Of a stretch of DNA of 64,000 bases, positions 46,872 through 55,950 are shown in pieces. Source of the stretch: Flexibacter flexilis DSM 6793 (lineage in GTDB: Bacteria; Bacteroidota; Bacteroidia; Cytophagales; Flexibacteraceae). Every line of letters begins with the position of its first letter. Position 1 is the stretch's first letter. The translations under genes and the position numbers were made by a program. The stretch lies in contig NZ_FOLE01000003.1 of the NCBI RefSeq assembly GCF_900112255.1, positions 248,001 to 312,000 of the forward strand, read 5' to 3'. Below the pieces are notes generated by a model that did no database searches, was not told where the DNA came from, and worked only from the letters and a program-made list of their open reading frames with translations.

Positions 46872-48188
46872 ATGATGAAATTAAAACTGTTATTCACTGT
46901 ACTATTTCTGTCTTTTTTAGCCAATACAAAAGCTCAAAACCTGTATTTTCCGCCAGTAGTGGGCAGCACTTGGGACACACTGTCGCCTACCTCGCTCAAC
47001 TGGTGTCCCGCGCGTATTGATAGCCTTTATAACTTCTTGGATACCAACAATACAAAGGCTTTTATTATACTGAAAGACGGCAAAATTGTGCTTGAAAAAT
47101 ACTTCGGGACGCAAACCCAAACGTCGAGTTGGTATTGGGCTTCGGCGGGCAAAACGCTGACTTCTTTCATGGTCGGCATTGCGCAACAGGAAGGCCATTT
47201 GTCTATTTCGGATACAACGTCGCAGTATTTGGGGCAAGGTTGGACGAGCTGTACGCCTGCACAAGAGCAAAAAATTACGATTCGCCACGAACTCACCATG
47301 ACCACTGGTCTCGACGACGGCGTTCCCAACGAAGGTTGTATGCAAGACACTTGTTTGATTTATAAATCTGATGCGGGAACGCGTTGGGCGTATCATAATG
47401 CCCCGTACACGTTGCTGGATAGTGTCATTTATTATTCGACTGGCCTGACATTAAACACGTACATGAACCAAAAACTAAAGCAGCCAATCGGCATGACGGG
47501 TACGTTTAGTTACGTGGACAACAACAATGTTTTTTTTAGTACGGCGCGTAGCATGGCACGCTTCGGGCTGCTTATTCTCAACAAAGGAAAATGGAATAAC
47601 ACGCCCGTAATGACCGACACAAGTTATTATAAATCAATGGTTAATACCTCGCAAAGCCTCAATAAAAGCTATGGTTATTTGTGGTGGCTCAACGGCAAAG
47701 AATCGTACATGATTCCTAACTCGCAACTGGTTTTCCCTGGCAAATTGTTGCCCAACGCGCCCGATGATATGATTGCCGCGATGGGAAAAAATGGGCAATT
47801 CCTTAATATCATTCCCAGCCAAAAAATTGTTATGATAAGAATGGGCGAAGCTCCAGACGCGGCAGATGTTCCATTTTTGTTAAACGACCAGATTTGGGCG
47901 CACCTCAACGCCTTGCCGTGTGCTGTAACGGCGGCCAAACCTGTGCAGAGCAAACCAAAAGTAATGGTTTATCCTAATCCTGCCGCCGATTTTCTGACCG
48001 TAAAATCAGATAAAAACCTTCAAAAAATCGAGATTTGGTCGATAGACGGAAAAATAATGCAAAGCCTACAAGTTGCTGACCAACAAGAAATTAATATCAA
48101 TACAAATAAATTAAAAACGGGTTTGTATTTGCTCAAAATCACGGACGTAAACGGCGGTTTGGTGGTGCAAAAAATTGAGAAGCAGTAA
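46872..48188 (+). CDS. Secreted class C beta-lactamase-like serine hydrolase with T9SS sorting domain
   Basis: 438 residues from 46872 (MMKLKLLFTVLFLSFLANTKA, a signal peptide); the open frame begins earlier inside the DUF1501 gene but that part is a shadow. Active-site S91-x-x-K94 (SAGK), Y174-x-N176 (YHN) and a late MGKNGQFLNIIP are those of the serine beta-lactamase/esterase superfamily. A T9SS type A sorting domain (about 360-438; VMVYPNPAADFLTV, GLYLLKI) directs it to the surface. Substrate unknown: esterase, peptidase or amidase. Confidence 0.9.
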   Translation: MMKLKLLFTVLFLSFLANTKAQNLYFPPVVGSTWDTLSPTSLNWCPARIDSLYNFLDTNNTKAFIILKDGKIVLEKYFGTQTQTSSWYWASAGKTLTSFMVGIAQQEGHLSISDTTSQYLGQGWTSCTPAQEQKITIRHELTMTTGLDDGVPNEGCMQDTCLIYKSDAGTRWAYHNAPYTLLDSVIYYSTGLTLNTYMNQKLKQPIGMTGTFSYVDNNNVFFSTARSMARFGLLILNKGKWNNTPVMTDTSYYKSMVNTSQSLNKSYGYLWWLNGKESYMIPNSQLVFPGKLLPNAPDDMIAAMGKNGQFLNIIPSQKIVMIRMGEAPDAADVPFLLNDQIWAHLNALPCAVTAAKPVQSKPKVMVYPNPAADFLTVKSDKNLQKIEIWSIDGKIMQSLQVADQQEININTNKLKTGLYLLKITDVNGGLVVQKIEKQ

Positions 48189-48315
48189 TTTGATTTTTCT
48201 GTAAAAAAGAATTGGCTCATTTTAGAAAAAGCGATTTGATAACAACTACACGAAACTTTCCTATAAAGCCGTAGTGTTATTATATCAGATTTATTTATTT
48301 CTAATTCAAATTGCT

Positions 48316-49266
48316 ATGGAAAAAAGAGTCATTAAAAACACGACATTGGAGGTTGCGCCCATCAATTTTGGCGGCAACGTATTCGGCTGGACACTCGACG
48401 AGGCGCAATCTTTCGGCATACTCGACGCGTTTGCGGCACAAGGGTTCAACTTCATTGATACGGCGGATACTTACGCTTGGTGGGTAAACGGAAAAGGCGG
48501 CCAATCGGAAACTATTATTGGTAACTGGCTCAAAGCCAAAGGCCAACGCGATAAATTCGTAATTGCCACGAAGGTCGGGTCGCAAACCAAAGAACACCCG
48601 AACGACGTGAGTAAAAAACATATTCTCAAATCGGTGGATGAGTCGTTGGCGCGATTACAAACCGACTACATCGACTTGTATTACACGCACTTCGACGACG
48701 AGGTAACGCCCATCGAAGAGACCATGTCGGCCTACGAGCAAATCGTAAAAGCGGGCAAAGTGCGTTATATCGCCGCTTCCAATGTGTCGCCAAGTCGTCT
48801 GAAAGAGTCTTTCGCGGTAGCCGAGCAAAACGGTTGGGCAAAATATGTGGCCTTGCAACCGCATTACAATTTGCTCGAAAGAGAAAAATTTGAAACCGAG
48901 TACGCGTCTTTGGCACAGCAATACAACTTGTCGGTTTTCCCTTATTGGTCGTTGGCGGCTGGCTTCCTGACGGGCAAATACCGTTCGCAAGAGGATTTGG
49001 CCAAAAGTGTAAGAGGCGGCGGCGTGAGCAAATATCTTACGCCACAAGGTTTTGCGGTGTTGGCGGCACTCGACCAAGTGGCCGAAAAACACCAAACACA
49101 ACCTGCTACGGTGGCTTTGGCTTGGCTGTTGGCGCAACCGCTGGTAACTGCTCCGATTGTGAGTGCGACGAGTCAGAATCAACTCAAAACGCTTTTTGAT
49201 GCGCCGTTACTTCGCTTGGATGCGCAAGATTTGGCCTTGCTGGACGGCGCAAGTCAAACAAAATAA
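48316..49266 (+). CDS. Aldo/keto reductase
   Basis: 316 residues from the ATG at 48316 (MEKRVIKNTTLEVAP); 14 codons of upstream open frame are unlike the family. NADPH-dependent TIM-barrel oxidoreductase: FIDTADTYAWW (catalytic Asp and Tyr), FVIATKVGS (Lys), IDLYYTHFDDE (His) and APIVSATSQNQL in the cofactor site. Sugar or aldehyde substrate cannot be told. Ends 165 bp before the first cysteine leader ORF, with no clear terminator in between. Confidence 0.92.
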   Translation: MEKRVIKNTTLEVAPINFGGNVFGWTLDEAQSFGILDAFAAQGFNFIDTADTYAWWVNGKGGQSETIIGNWLKAKGQRDKFVIATKVGSQTKEHPNDVSKKHILKSVDESLARLQTDYIDLYYTHFDDEVTPIEETMSAYEQIVKAGKVRYIAASNVSPSRLKESFAVAEQNGWAKYVALQPHYNLLEREKFETEYASLAQQYNLSVFPYWSLAAGFLTGKYRSQEDLAKSVRGGGVSKYLTPQGFAVLAALDQVAEKHQTQPATVALAWLLAQPLVTAPIVSATSQNQLKTLFDAPLLRLDAQDLALLDGASQTK

Positions 49267-49373
49267 TAAATTTTCGTTTTTGCAAAATAGCTTTTTAATT
49301 ACTGATTATCTGTTGATTATAAAACTATTTTCTTTTTGTGAAGAAATCTTTTTTCAAAAATTTTCCGAAAAGA

Positions 49374-49407
49374 TTTTGTTTTTACGAAAAGCGTCCGCGT
49401 ACTTTGC
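49374..49407 (+). promoter_or_regulatory. Candidate promoter of the cysteine operon
   Basis: TTTTG (49374-49378), 21 bp, then TACTTTGC (49400-49407). The -7 box is one base short of TAnnTTTG. It would place transcription start near 49413, about 18 nt before the first leader ORF. Confidence 0.5.
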
Positions 49408-49430
49408 AAAAGTATTAAGGTCATATCGCA

Positions 49431-49556
49431 ATGGCTTTATCAAATATCAGACAAATGACAAAGAACGTTAACTTTTACAATCAAATCGCTGCTGCAACAA
49501 TGTGTTGTTGTTGTTGCTGTATGGCTATGCCATACTTGGAAGATTGTATCGGTTAA
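49431..49556 (+). CDS. Cysteine leader peptide 1 (41 aa, six consecutive Cys)
   Basis: Short ORF starting ATGGCTTTATCA and ending GGTTAA. The 41-residue product contains MCCCCCCMAM at residues 24-33: six Cys codons in a row (five TGT, one TGC) with Met before and after. Nine of these ten residues contain sulfur. A further Cys lies three codons from the end. It resembles no protein I know and has no role after translation that I can infer. Its position before an intrinsic terminator and a cysteine synthase gene marks it as an attenuation leader whose ribosome stalls when Cys-tRNA is scarce. A GTATGGC-TAT-GCCATAC hairpin (49519-49535) follows the Cys run and may pause polymerase. Confidence 0.82.
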   Translation: MALSNIRQMTKNVNFYNQIAAATMCCCCCCMAMPYLEDCIG

Positions 49557-49626
49557 AAGATGACCATAAACTTATACCCAACTTTAGGGATAGGCTCTCC
49601 GATACAACATCGAAGAGCCTTTTTTT
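49544..49626 (+). terminator. Attenuator 1: terminator with competing antiterminator
   Basis: Terminator: AGGCTCTCCGAT (49592-49603) pairs with ATCGAAGAGCCT (49609-49620), one mismatch, loop ACAAC, then six T. Antiterminator: TTGTATCGG (49544-49552), inside the last leader codons, is exactly complementary over 9 bp to CCGATACAA (49599-49607), which includes the end of the terminator's left arm. Ribosomes stalled on the Cys run leave 49544-49552 free; ribosomes at the stop codon (49554) cover it. Confidence 0.8.
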
Positions 49627-49653
49627 ATGCCTTTATTTCATTTCCCAAACACA

Positions 49654-49764
49654 ATGACTCAAGATTTTAACATAGCGGTATCGGTACAAAACAACGCAAA
49701 CAGCCTTTGCGCCATGATGGCGTGTTGTTGTTGTTTCGCTGCGTCCCGACGATGCCGTATGTAA
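49654..49764 (+). CDS. Cysteine leader peptide 2 (36 aa, four consecutive Cys)
   Basis: Second short ORF, ATGACTCAAGAT to ATGTAA, 27 bp past the first terminator. The 36-residue product contains CAMMACCCC at residues 19-27 and one more Cys near the end; the run is four TGT codons. It shares no sequence with leader 1 outside the Cys/Met cluster, so it is not a simple duplication. No promoter is visible between the two units, so it should be reached only by polymerase that escaped terminator 1. Confidence 0.8.
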   Translation: MTQDFNIAVSVQNNANSLCAMMACCCCFAASRRCRM

Positions 49765-49827
49765 ACTCCTATCCAGTTGCTTATACACACAAGGAAGGTC
49801 TTACGGAACATCGTAAGACCTTTTTTT
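49752..49827 (+). terminator. Attenuator 2: terminator with possible antiterminator
   Basis: Terminator: AAGGTCTTACG (49795-49805) pairs perfectly over 11 bp with CGTAAGACCTT (49812-49822), loop GAACAT, T-run to 49827. Antiterminator candidate: ATGCCGTA (49752-49759), in the last leader codons, pairs with TACGG..CAT (49802-49811) with a 2-nt bulge, again the end of the left arm plus the loop. Confidence 0.72.
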
Positions 49828-49871
49828 ATTGCCCAAATATTTGTTTTCCAACGATTTATATTTTACTCCCA

Positions 49872-50804
49872 ATGGCACACGAAGTAGAAACATACCCGAC
49901 AATTGAGGCAAGAATCGGCCTGATAGCGCGCCAAATCGGCAATACGCCACTGCTGCCAATCAGGTATTTGCACGCCAATCCGAAAGTGAAAATTTATGCA
50001 AAAGCGGAGTGGTCGCAACTGTCGGGCAGCGTGAAAGCAAGAGCCGCCTTCAACATCATCAGGCAGGCCGTTGCGCAAGGTCATTTGCACGAAAACAAAA
50101 CCTTGCTTGATGCTACAAGCGGTAACACTGGCATTGCGTATGCCACGATTGCCAGAGAATTAGGGATTTCGGTGGCTTTGTGTTTGCCCGAAAATGCCAG
50201 CATCGAACGCAAGCAAATACTCGAATCGTTGGGCGTGAATATTATCTATACTTCAAAGTTTGGGGGAACGGACGAGGCGCAAGAAGTGGCCAAAGAATTA
50301 GCCGAAAAATACCCAGAACGCTATTTCTACGCCGGCCAGTACACCAACGACAACAATTGGAAAGCGCATTATTACGGCACAGCCGAAGAAATACTCAAAC
50401 GCCAACCCGACCTTAACTACTTCGTGGCGGGGCTGGGAACTACGGGGACTTTCGTGGGTACGTCGCGCCGCCTGAAAGAAGTAAATCCTGACATACAAGT
50501 AGTTGCCTTGCAGCCCGATTTTGCACTACACGGCCTTGAGGGTTGGAAGCATCTGGAAACGGCCATTGTCCCGCAAATCTACGATGCAAGCGTGGCAGAC
50601 CGCCATTTGGAAATAAGCACGCCACGCGCCTACGAGCTTATCAAACTTTTGTACGAAAAAGAAGGCTTGCTGGTCAGTCCTTCGTCGGCGGCCAACATCG
50701 CGGGAGCTTTGCAACTGGCCAACGAAATCACGGAAGGCACTATCGTAACCGTTTTGCCCGACAACGCCGACAAATATTCTGAAGTCATTAAGAAAATATT
50801 ATAA
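49872..50804 (+). CDS. cysM: Cysteine synthase of the CysM type
   Basis: PLP enzyme that makes cysteine by beta-replacement. 310 residues from the ATG at 49872; the open frame runs back through leader 2 and its terminator in another frame and is not real there. K55 in SGSVKAR binds PLP; TSGNTG (82-87) holds the substrate; GLGTTGTFVGT binds the phosphate. The segment HGLEGWKHLETAIVPQIYD places a Lys where mycobacterial CysM has Arg220, which selects O-phosphoserine. With a JAMM peptidase and a CysO-like domain next door, the sulfur donor is probably the carrier's thiocarboxylate rather than free sulfide. Regulated by the two upstream attenuators. Confidence 0.88.
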   Translation: MAHEVETYPTIEARIGLIARQIGNTPLLPIRYLHANPKVKIYAKAEWSQLSGSVKARAAFNIIRQAVAQGHLHENKTLLDATSGNTGIAYATIARELGISVALCLPENASIERKQILESLGVNIIYTSKFGGTDEAQEVAKELAEKYPERYFYAGQYTNDNNWKAHYYGTAEEILKRQPDLNYFVAGLGTTGTFVGTSRRLKEVNPDIQVVALQPDFALHGLEGWKHLETAIVPQIYDASVADRHLEISTPRAYELIKLLYEKEGLLVSPSSAANIAGALQLANEITEGTIVTVLPDNADKYSEVIKKIL

Positions 50805-50815
50805 CCCAAAAAGCA

Positions 50816-51250
50816 ATGTTACATTTTAAGGACAATACCGAAGCTCAAGTAATTGCCGACGCGCTACATACATTTCCTGACGAATGTTGCGGCTTTTTGC
50901 TCGGCCACGAAACCGAAAACGACCGCTTTATTACGGAAATTATTGTGGTGGAAAATGCTAAAGATGGCGACAAACGCCGCCGTTTTGAAATTACGCCACT
51001 GGATTATCTGAAAGCCGAACGTTATGCCGAAGACAAAAAACTTACGCTGTTGGGCGTGTATCATTCGCACCCCAATCACCCATCTGTTCCCAGCGAACAC
51101 GACCGCGTAGTAGCGCAGCCCTTTTTCTCGTATGTGATTGTGGCCGTGAGCGAAAAAACGTTTGTTTCGTTGCAATCTTGGCGACTCAACGAGGATTTTC
51201 AGTTTGAAGAAGAGGCCGTACATCTGGCCAATTTCGCTACTTCACTTTAA
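50816..51250 (+). CDS. JAMM/MPN+ metallopeptidase, Mec-like
   Basis: 144 residues, cytoplasmic. Complete zinc site: E23 in PDECCGFLLG, H83 and H85 in YHSHP, S93 and D96 in SEHD. Bacterial JAMM proteins of this size cut after the terminal Gly-Gly of ubiquitin-like sulfur carriers; mycobacterial Mec releases cysteine from the CysO-Cys adduct, and QbsD- or HcyD-type enzymes trim carrier precursors. Lying 11 bp after cysM and just before the carrier fusion, it likely does one or both jobs here. Confident of fold and metal site; the exact reaction is inferred. Confidence 0.88.
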   Translation: MLHFKDNTEAQVIADALHTFPDECCGFLLGHETENDRFITEIIVVENAKDGDKRRRFEITPLDYLKAERYAEDKKLTLLGVYHSHPNHPSVPSEHDRVVAQPFFSYVIVAVSEKTFVSLQSWRLNEDFQFEEEAVHLANFATSL

Positions 51251-51317
51251 TATAAAATATTAAAAATCAAGCATTTAACGTACTTCCTTTTCAAACAATA
51301 TTAAATCTTACAAAAAC

Positions 51318-52736
51318 ATGGCTACGATAATCATTCCTACCCCGCTTAGAAAATTTACGAACCAACAATCACGCGTAGAAGTGGGCGGCAACACCATTCA
51401 GGAAACATTAGCAGAGCTTACGCTCAATTTTCCTGATTTGAAGAAAAATCTTTTTGACGAAAACGGCCAGATTAGAGGCTATGTAAATATTTTCGCAGGC
51501 GACGAAGACATTCGCAACCTTCAGCAAGAAAACACACCCGTAAACGGCCAAACAACCATTAGCATTATCCCCGCCATTGCGGGCGGAAGCGGTGCGCTGG
51601 ACGATATTACTTTTTCTAAAGAAGAATATGCGCGTTATAACCGCCACATCATTATTCCTGACTTTGGCTTGGAAGCACAAAAAAAATTAAAAGCTGCTAA
51701 AGTGCTGGTGATTGGTTCGGGTGGTTTGGGAAGTCCGTTGCTGTTGTATTTGGCGGCGGCTGGTGTGGGCAATATTGGTATTGTGGATTTCGATACGGTG
51801 GACGACAGCAATTTGCAACGCCAAGTGCTTTTCGGAACAGAAGATATTGGCAAGCCAAAAGCCGAAGCCGCCCAAAAGCGTTTGCAAAGCCTGAATCCGT
51901 ATATCAACATAGAAATTTACAAAACACAGCTTACGTCCCAAAACACATTGGAACTTATCAGCCAATACGATGTTGTAGCAGACGGGACGGACAATTTTCC
52001 GATACGCTATTTAGTGAATGATGCCGCCGTTTTGGCAGGCAAACCCAACGTTTACGCCTCCATTTTTCAGTTTGAAGGCCAAGTTTCGGTATTCAACTAC
52101 ACAGATGCCAACGGCGTAACGGGGCCAAATTACCGCGACTTGTACCCGACACCTCCCGAACCTGGCTTAATTCCGAATTGCGCGGAAGGTGGCGTGTTGG
52201 GCGTGCTGCCTGGTATTATTGGCAGCTTGCAAGCCAACGAAGTAATCAAGGTTATTACGGGCGTGGGCGAACCGCTTAGCGGGCGTTTCTTTGTATTTGA
52301 TGCGCTTACGTTCCAGACCCGAACACTGAAAATTACCAAACGCGCCGACGCGCCCGCCATCACTGGCCTGATAGATTATGAGCAATTTTGCGGCGTAAAA
52401 GCCGTTGAAAGAAAGCTAAAGGAAATCAGTGTGGAAGAGTTTGCACAATGGCAGAACAACGGCGAAGACATCCAAGTAATTGATGTGCGCGAGCCTGCCG
52501 AATACGAGCAAATCAATATTGGGGCACTGCTTATCCCGTTGGGAACGGTAGCGCAACGCGCCGACGAAATTAGCCGAAACAAAAAAGTAGTAGTGCATTG
52601 CAAATTGGGCGGCAGAAGTGCCAAAGCCATTCGGACATTAGAAGACGAGTTTGGTTTTGATAACTTGTACAACCTCAAAGGCGGCATTACGGCAATCGAG
52701 CAATCGGAATTATTTGCAAAATCAATTCATATTTAA
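51318..52736 (+). CDS. CysO-like sulfur carrier fused to MoeZ-type E1 enzyme and rhodanese
   Basis: 472 residues in three parts. Residues 1-90 are a ubiquitin-like carrier resembling mycobacterial CysO (start IPTPLRKFT, middle GYVNIFAGDEDIR, end ISIIPAIAGG with Gly89-Gly90). After a short linker, residues 98-345 are an adenylating ThiF/MoeB domain: nucleotide loop VIGSGGLGSP (131-140), DFDTVDDSNLQRQ, and C288 in PNCAEGGVLGVLPG. The zinc CxxC pairs of MoeB are absent. Residues about 366-472 are a rhodanese with active C428 in VHCKLGGRS. The protein could charge the carrier with sulfur taken by the rhodanese. Gly90 is internal, so cleavage before Ser91 is required first. Confidence 0.9.
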   Translation: MATIIIPTPLRKFTNQQSRVEVGGNTIQETLAELTLNFPDLKKNLFDENGQIRGYVNIFAGDEDIRNLQQENTPVNGQTTISIIPAIAGGSGALDDITFSKEEYARYNRHIIIPDFGLEAQKKLKAAKVLVIGSGGLGSPLLLYLAAAGVGNIGIVDFDTVDDSNLQRQVLFGTEDIGKPKAEAAQKRLQSLNPYINIEIYKTQLTSQNTLELISQYDVVADGTDNFPIRYLVNDAAVLAGKPNVYASIFQFEGQVSVFNYTDANGVTGPNYRDLYPTPPEPGLIPNCAEGGVLGVLPGIIGSLQANEVIKVITGVGEPLSGRFFVFDALTFQTRTLKITKRADAPAITGLIDYEQFCGVKAVERKLKEISVEEFAQWQNNGEDIQVIDVREPAEYEQINIGALLIPLGTVAQRADEISRNKKVVVHCKLGGRSAKAIRTLEDEFGFDNLYNLKGGITAIEQSELFAKSIHI

Positions 52737-52780
52737 TCTTAATTTATTTTTATTTTATAAAACAAAAAATCAGAATTATT

Positions 52781-53419
52781 ATGGCAACATTGCGTTTAGG
52801 GGACATTGCTCCCAACTTCACGGCAGAAACAACAGAAGGTACAATTGATTTTTATAATTATTTGGGCGACGGTTGGGGCGTTTTGTTCTCGCATCCCGCT
52901 GACTTTACGCCAGTTTGCACGACCGAATTGGGCGCAACTGCCAAACTTGGTGAAGAATTTAAGAAAAGAAATGTAAAAGTGTTGGCATTGAGCGTGGACC
53001 CGTTGGGTAAGCACCAAGAATGGATTAACGACATTAACGAAACTCAAAACACGGTGGTTAATTTCCCGATTATCGCCGATGCTGACCGCAAAGTTTCGGA
53101 GCTTTATGATTTGATTCACCCAAATGCCAGCGAAACTTTTACGGTTCGTTCGGTATTTGTGATTGGGCCAGACCACAAAGTAAAGCTGATTATCACTTAT
53201 CCAGCTTCTACGGGTCGTAACTTTAACGAACTTTTGCGCGTGATAGACAGCTTGCAACTTACGGCCAACTATCAGGTAGCCACGCCAGCCAACTGGCAAA
53301 GCGGCGAGAAAGTGGTAATCGCTACGTCGGTGAAAGACGAAGAAATCGAAGCGAAATTCCCGAAAGGTTACGAACGCGTAAAACCATATTTGCGTCTTAC
53401 GCCTCAGCCGAATCTATAA
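52781..53419 (+). CDS. 1-Cys peroxiredoxin (Prx6 type)
   Basis: Reduces hydroperoxides. 212 residues with the peroxidatic Cys46 in HPADFTPVCTTEL, the Prx6-like GKHQEWINDI, and a C-terminal domain that ends KPYLRLTPQPN. No resolving Cys is apparent, so it is the 1-Cys kind and needs an external thiol. It is 44 bp downstream of the sulfur-transfer gene and precedes the operon's terminator. Its place in a cysteine operon suggests protection of thiol or thiocarboxylate intermediates, but this is inference. Confidence 0.93.
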   Translation: MATLRLGDIAPNFTAETTEGTIDFYNYLGDGWGVLFSHPADFTPVCTTELGATAKLGEEFKKRNVKVLALSVDPLGKHQEWINDINETQNTVVNFPIIADADRKVSELYDLIHPNASETFTVRSVFVIGPDHKVKLIITYPASTGRNFNELLRVIDSLQLTANYQVATPANWQSGEKVVIATSVKDEEIEAKFPKGYERVKPYLRLTPQPNL

Positions 53420-53432
53420 TCTATTGATTCCC

Positions 53433-53467
53433 TTAACCTTATAGGTATAAAAAGCCTATAAGGTTAA
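53433..53467. repeat. Hairpin repeat, AACCTTATAGG family, copy 1
   Basis: TTAACCTTATAGG (53433-53445) and CCTATAAGGTTAA (53455-53467) pair perfectly over 13 bp around a 9-nt loop, just after the peroxiredoxin gene. Confidence 0.85.
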
Positions 53468-53507
53468 AACTAACATCCTTTCCTTAATCTTTATTATGGC
53501 AACTAAA

Positions 53508-53556
53508 AACCCGCAACCCCGTTGGTATTGGGATTGCGGGTTGGGTTTATTTTTTT
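53508..53556 (+). terminator. Intrinsic terminator of the cysteine operon
   Basis: CCCGCAACCCC (53510-53520) pairs with GGGATTGCGGG (53530-53540), one mismatch, followed by TTTATTTTTTT. Confidence 0.88.
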
Positions 53557-53560
53557 GCTC

Positions 53561-53593
53561 AAACCTATAAGGTTTTCAAAACCTTATAGGTTT
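53561..53593. repeat. Hairpin repeat, AACCTTATAGG family, copy 2
   Basis: AAACCTATAAGGTTTT-C-AAAACCTTATAGGTTT is a perfect 33-bp palindrome with the same core word as the repeat at 53433. Such hairpins are common intergenic elements in Bacteroidota. Confidence 0.85.
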
Positions 53594-53636
53594 AAAAGCC
53601 AGATATTTCTTTAAATATAGTTTTCATCGTCGTTTA

Positions 53637-54098
53637 CTACCCTTCTTCTCTAGCTCCAGTTACGTGAAGTAATTGAAAGTCATGACTTAAAACCTTATAT
53701 TGTCCGTCGTTAGATAGTTCTATATAAGATGCTTTTACACTATAAATGAGTTTTTGCATACGCCCTCTATGGTTTATAGGGGTGCTGCATAAGGCTACCT
53801 CTCCATTCCAGTTTACAGGAAATTTTAAAAAAACAGAAGAGTCTGTTTGCTCTATACTTATATTAAGTTCTGGAAAAAGTGGCTCAATTTTATCTACTTC
53901 AAAATCCTTCTTAATAATGATATTGTCTATTTTTGGTCTTATTATAGGCTTTTCCTTGTATTGTAAGGCGCATTCCTCCTTCATTAATTGCGGTATTATT
54001 GTGTCTGAAAGAATTCGGTCTAATTTTTTATTTATCAGCGTTATATCTGATGATATAAATTTAAATCGAGTAAATGCTCGATATTGTTCATTTTCCAT
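53637..54098 (-). CDS. Hypothetical protein, 153 aa
   Basis: Not recognised. No signal peptide or membrane helix; an amphipathic N-terminal helix (about 1-45) followed by a beta-rich body (IIIKKDFEVDKIEPLFPELNI, KLIYSVKASYIELSND). The start MENEQYRAF is the first ATG after an AT-rich gap. Base composition is more AT-rich than groEL and the cysteine operon that flank it. Could be SecB-like or a small accessory protein, but no motif supports a function. Confidence 0.6.
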   Translation of the reverse strand: MENEQYRAFTRFKFISSDITLINKKLDRILSDTIIPQLMKEECALQYKEKPIIRPKIDNIIIKKDFEVDKIEPLFPELNISIEQTDSSVFLKFPVNWNGEVALCSTPINHRGRMQKLIYSVKASYIELSNDGQYKVLSHDFQLLHVTGAREEG

Positions 54099-54138
54099 AA
54101 TATTTATTTGTTAAAAGTTAAAAATTCTACCTAAAAAA

Positions 54139-54172
54139 TACCGCCTCCAAGCTCTGTGCTTATGAGGCGGTA
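54139..54172 (-). terminator. Intrinsic terminator of groEL
   Basis: TACCGCCTC (54139-54147) and GAGGCGGTA (54164-54172) pair; on the minus strand the hairpin is followed by TTTTTT. Confidence 0.9.
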
Positions 54173-54207
54173 CATATCTACTTTTTTCAGTTCTGAAAAA
54201 TCGGCTA

Positions 54208-55929
<1,722 letters not shown>

Positions 55930-55950
55930 CTATTTCTATCCAAAAAAATA

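Noticed and set aside
49707-49871. N-terminal extension of cysM
   Set aside because: The open frame runs back through the second leader and its terminator in another frame; the family start is MAHEV at 49872.
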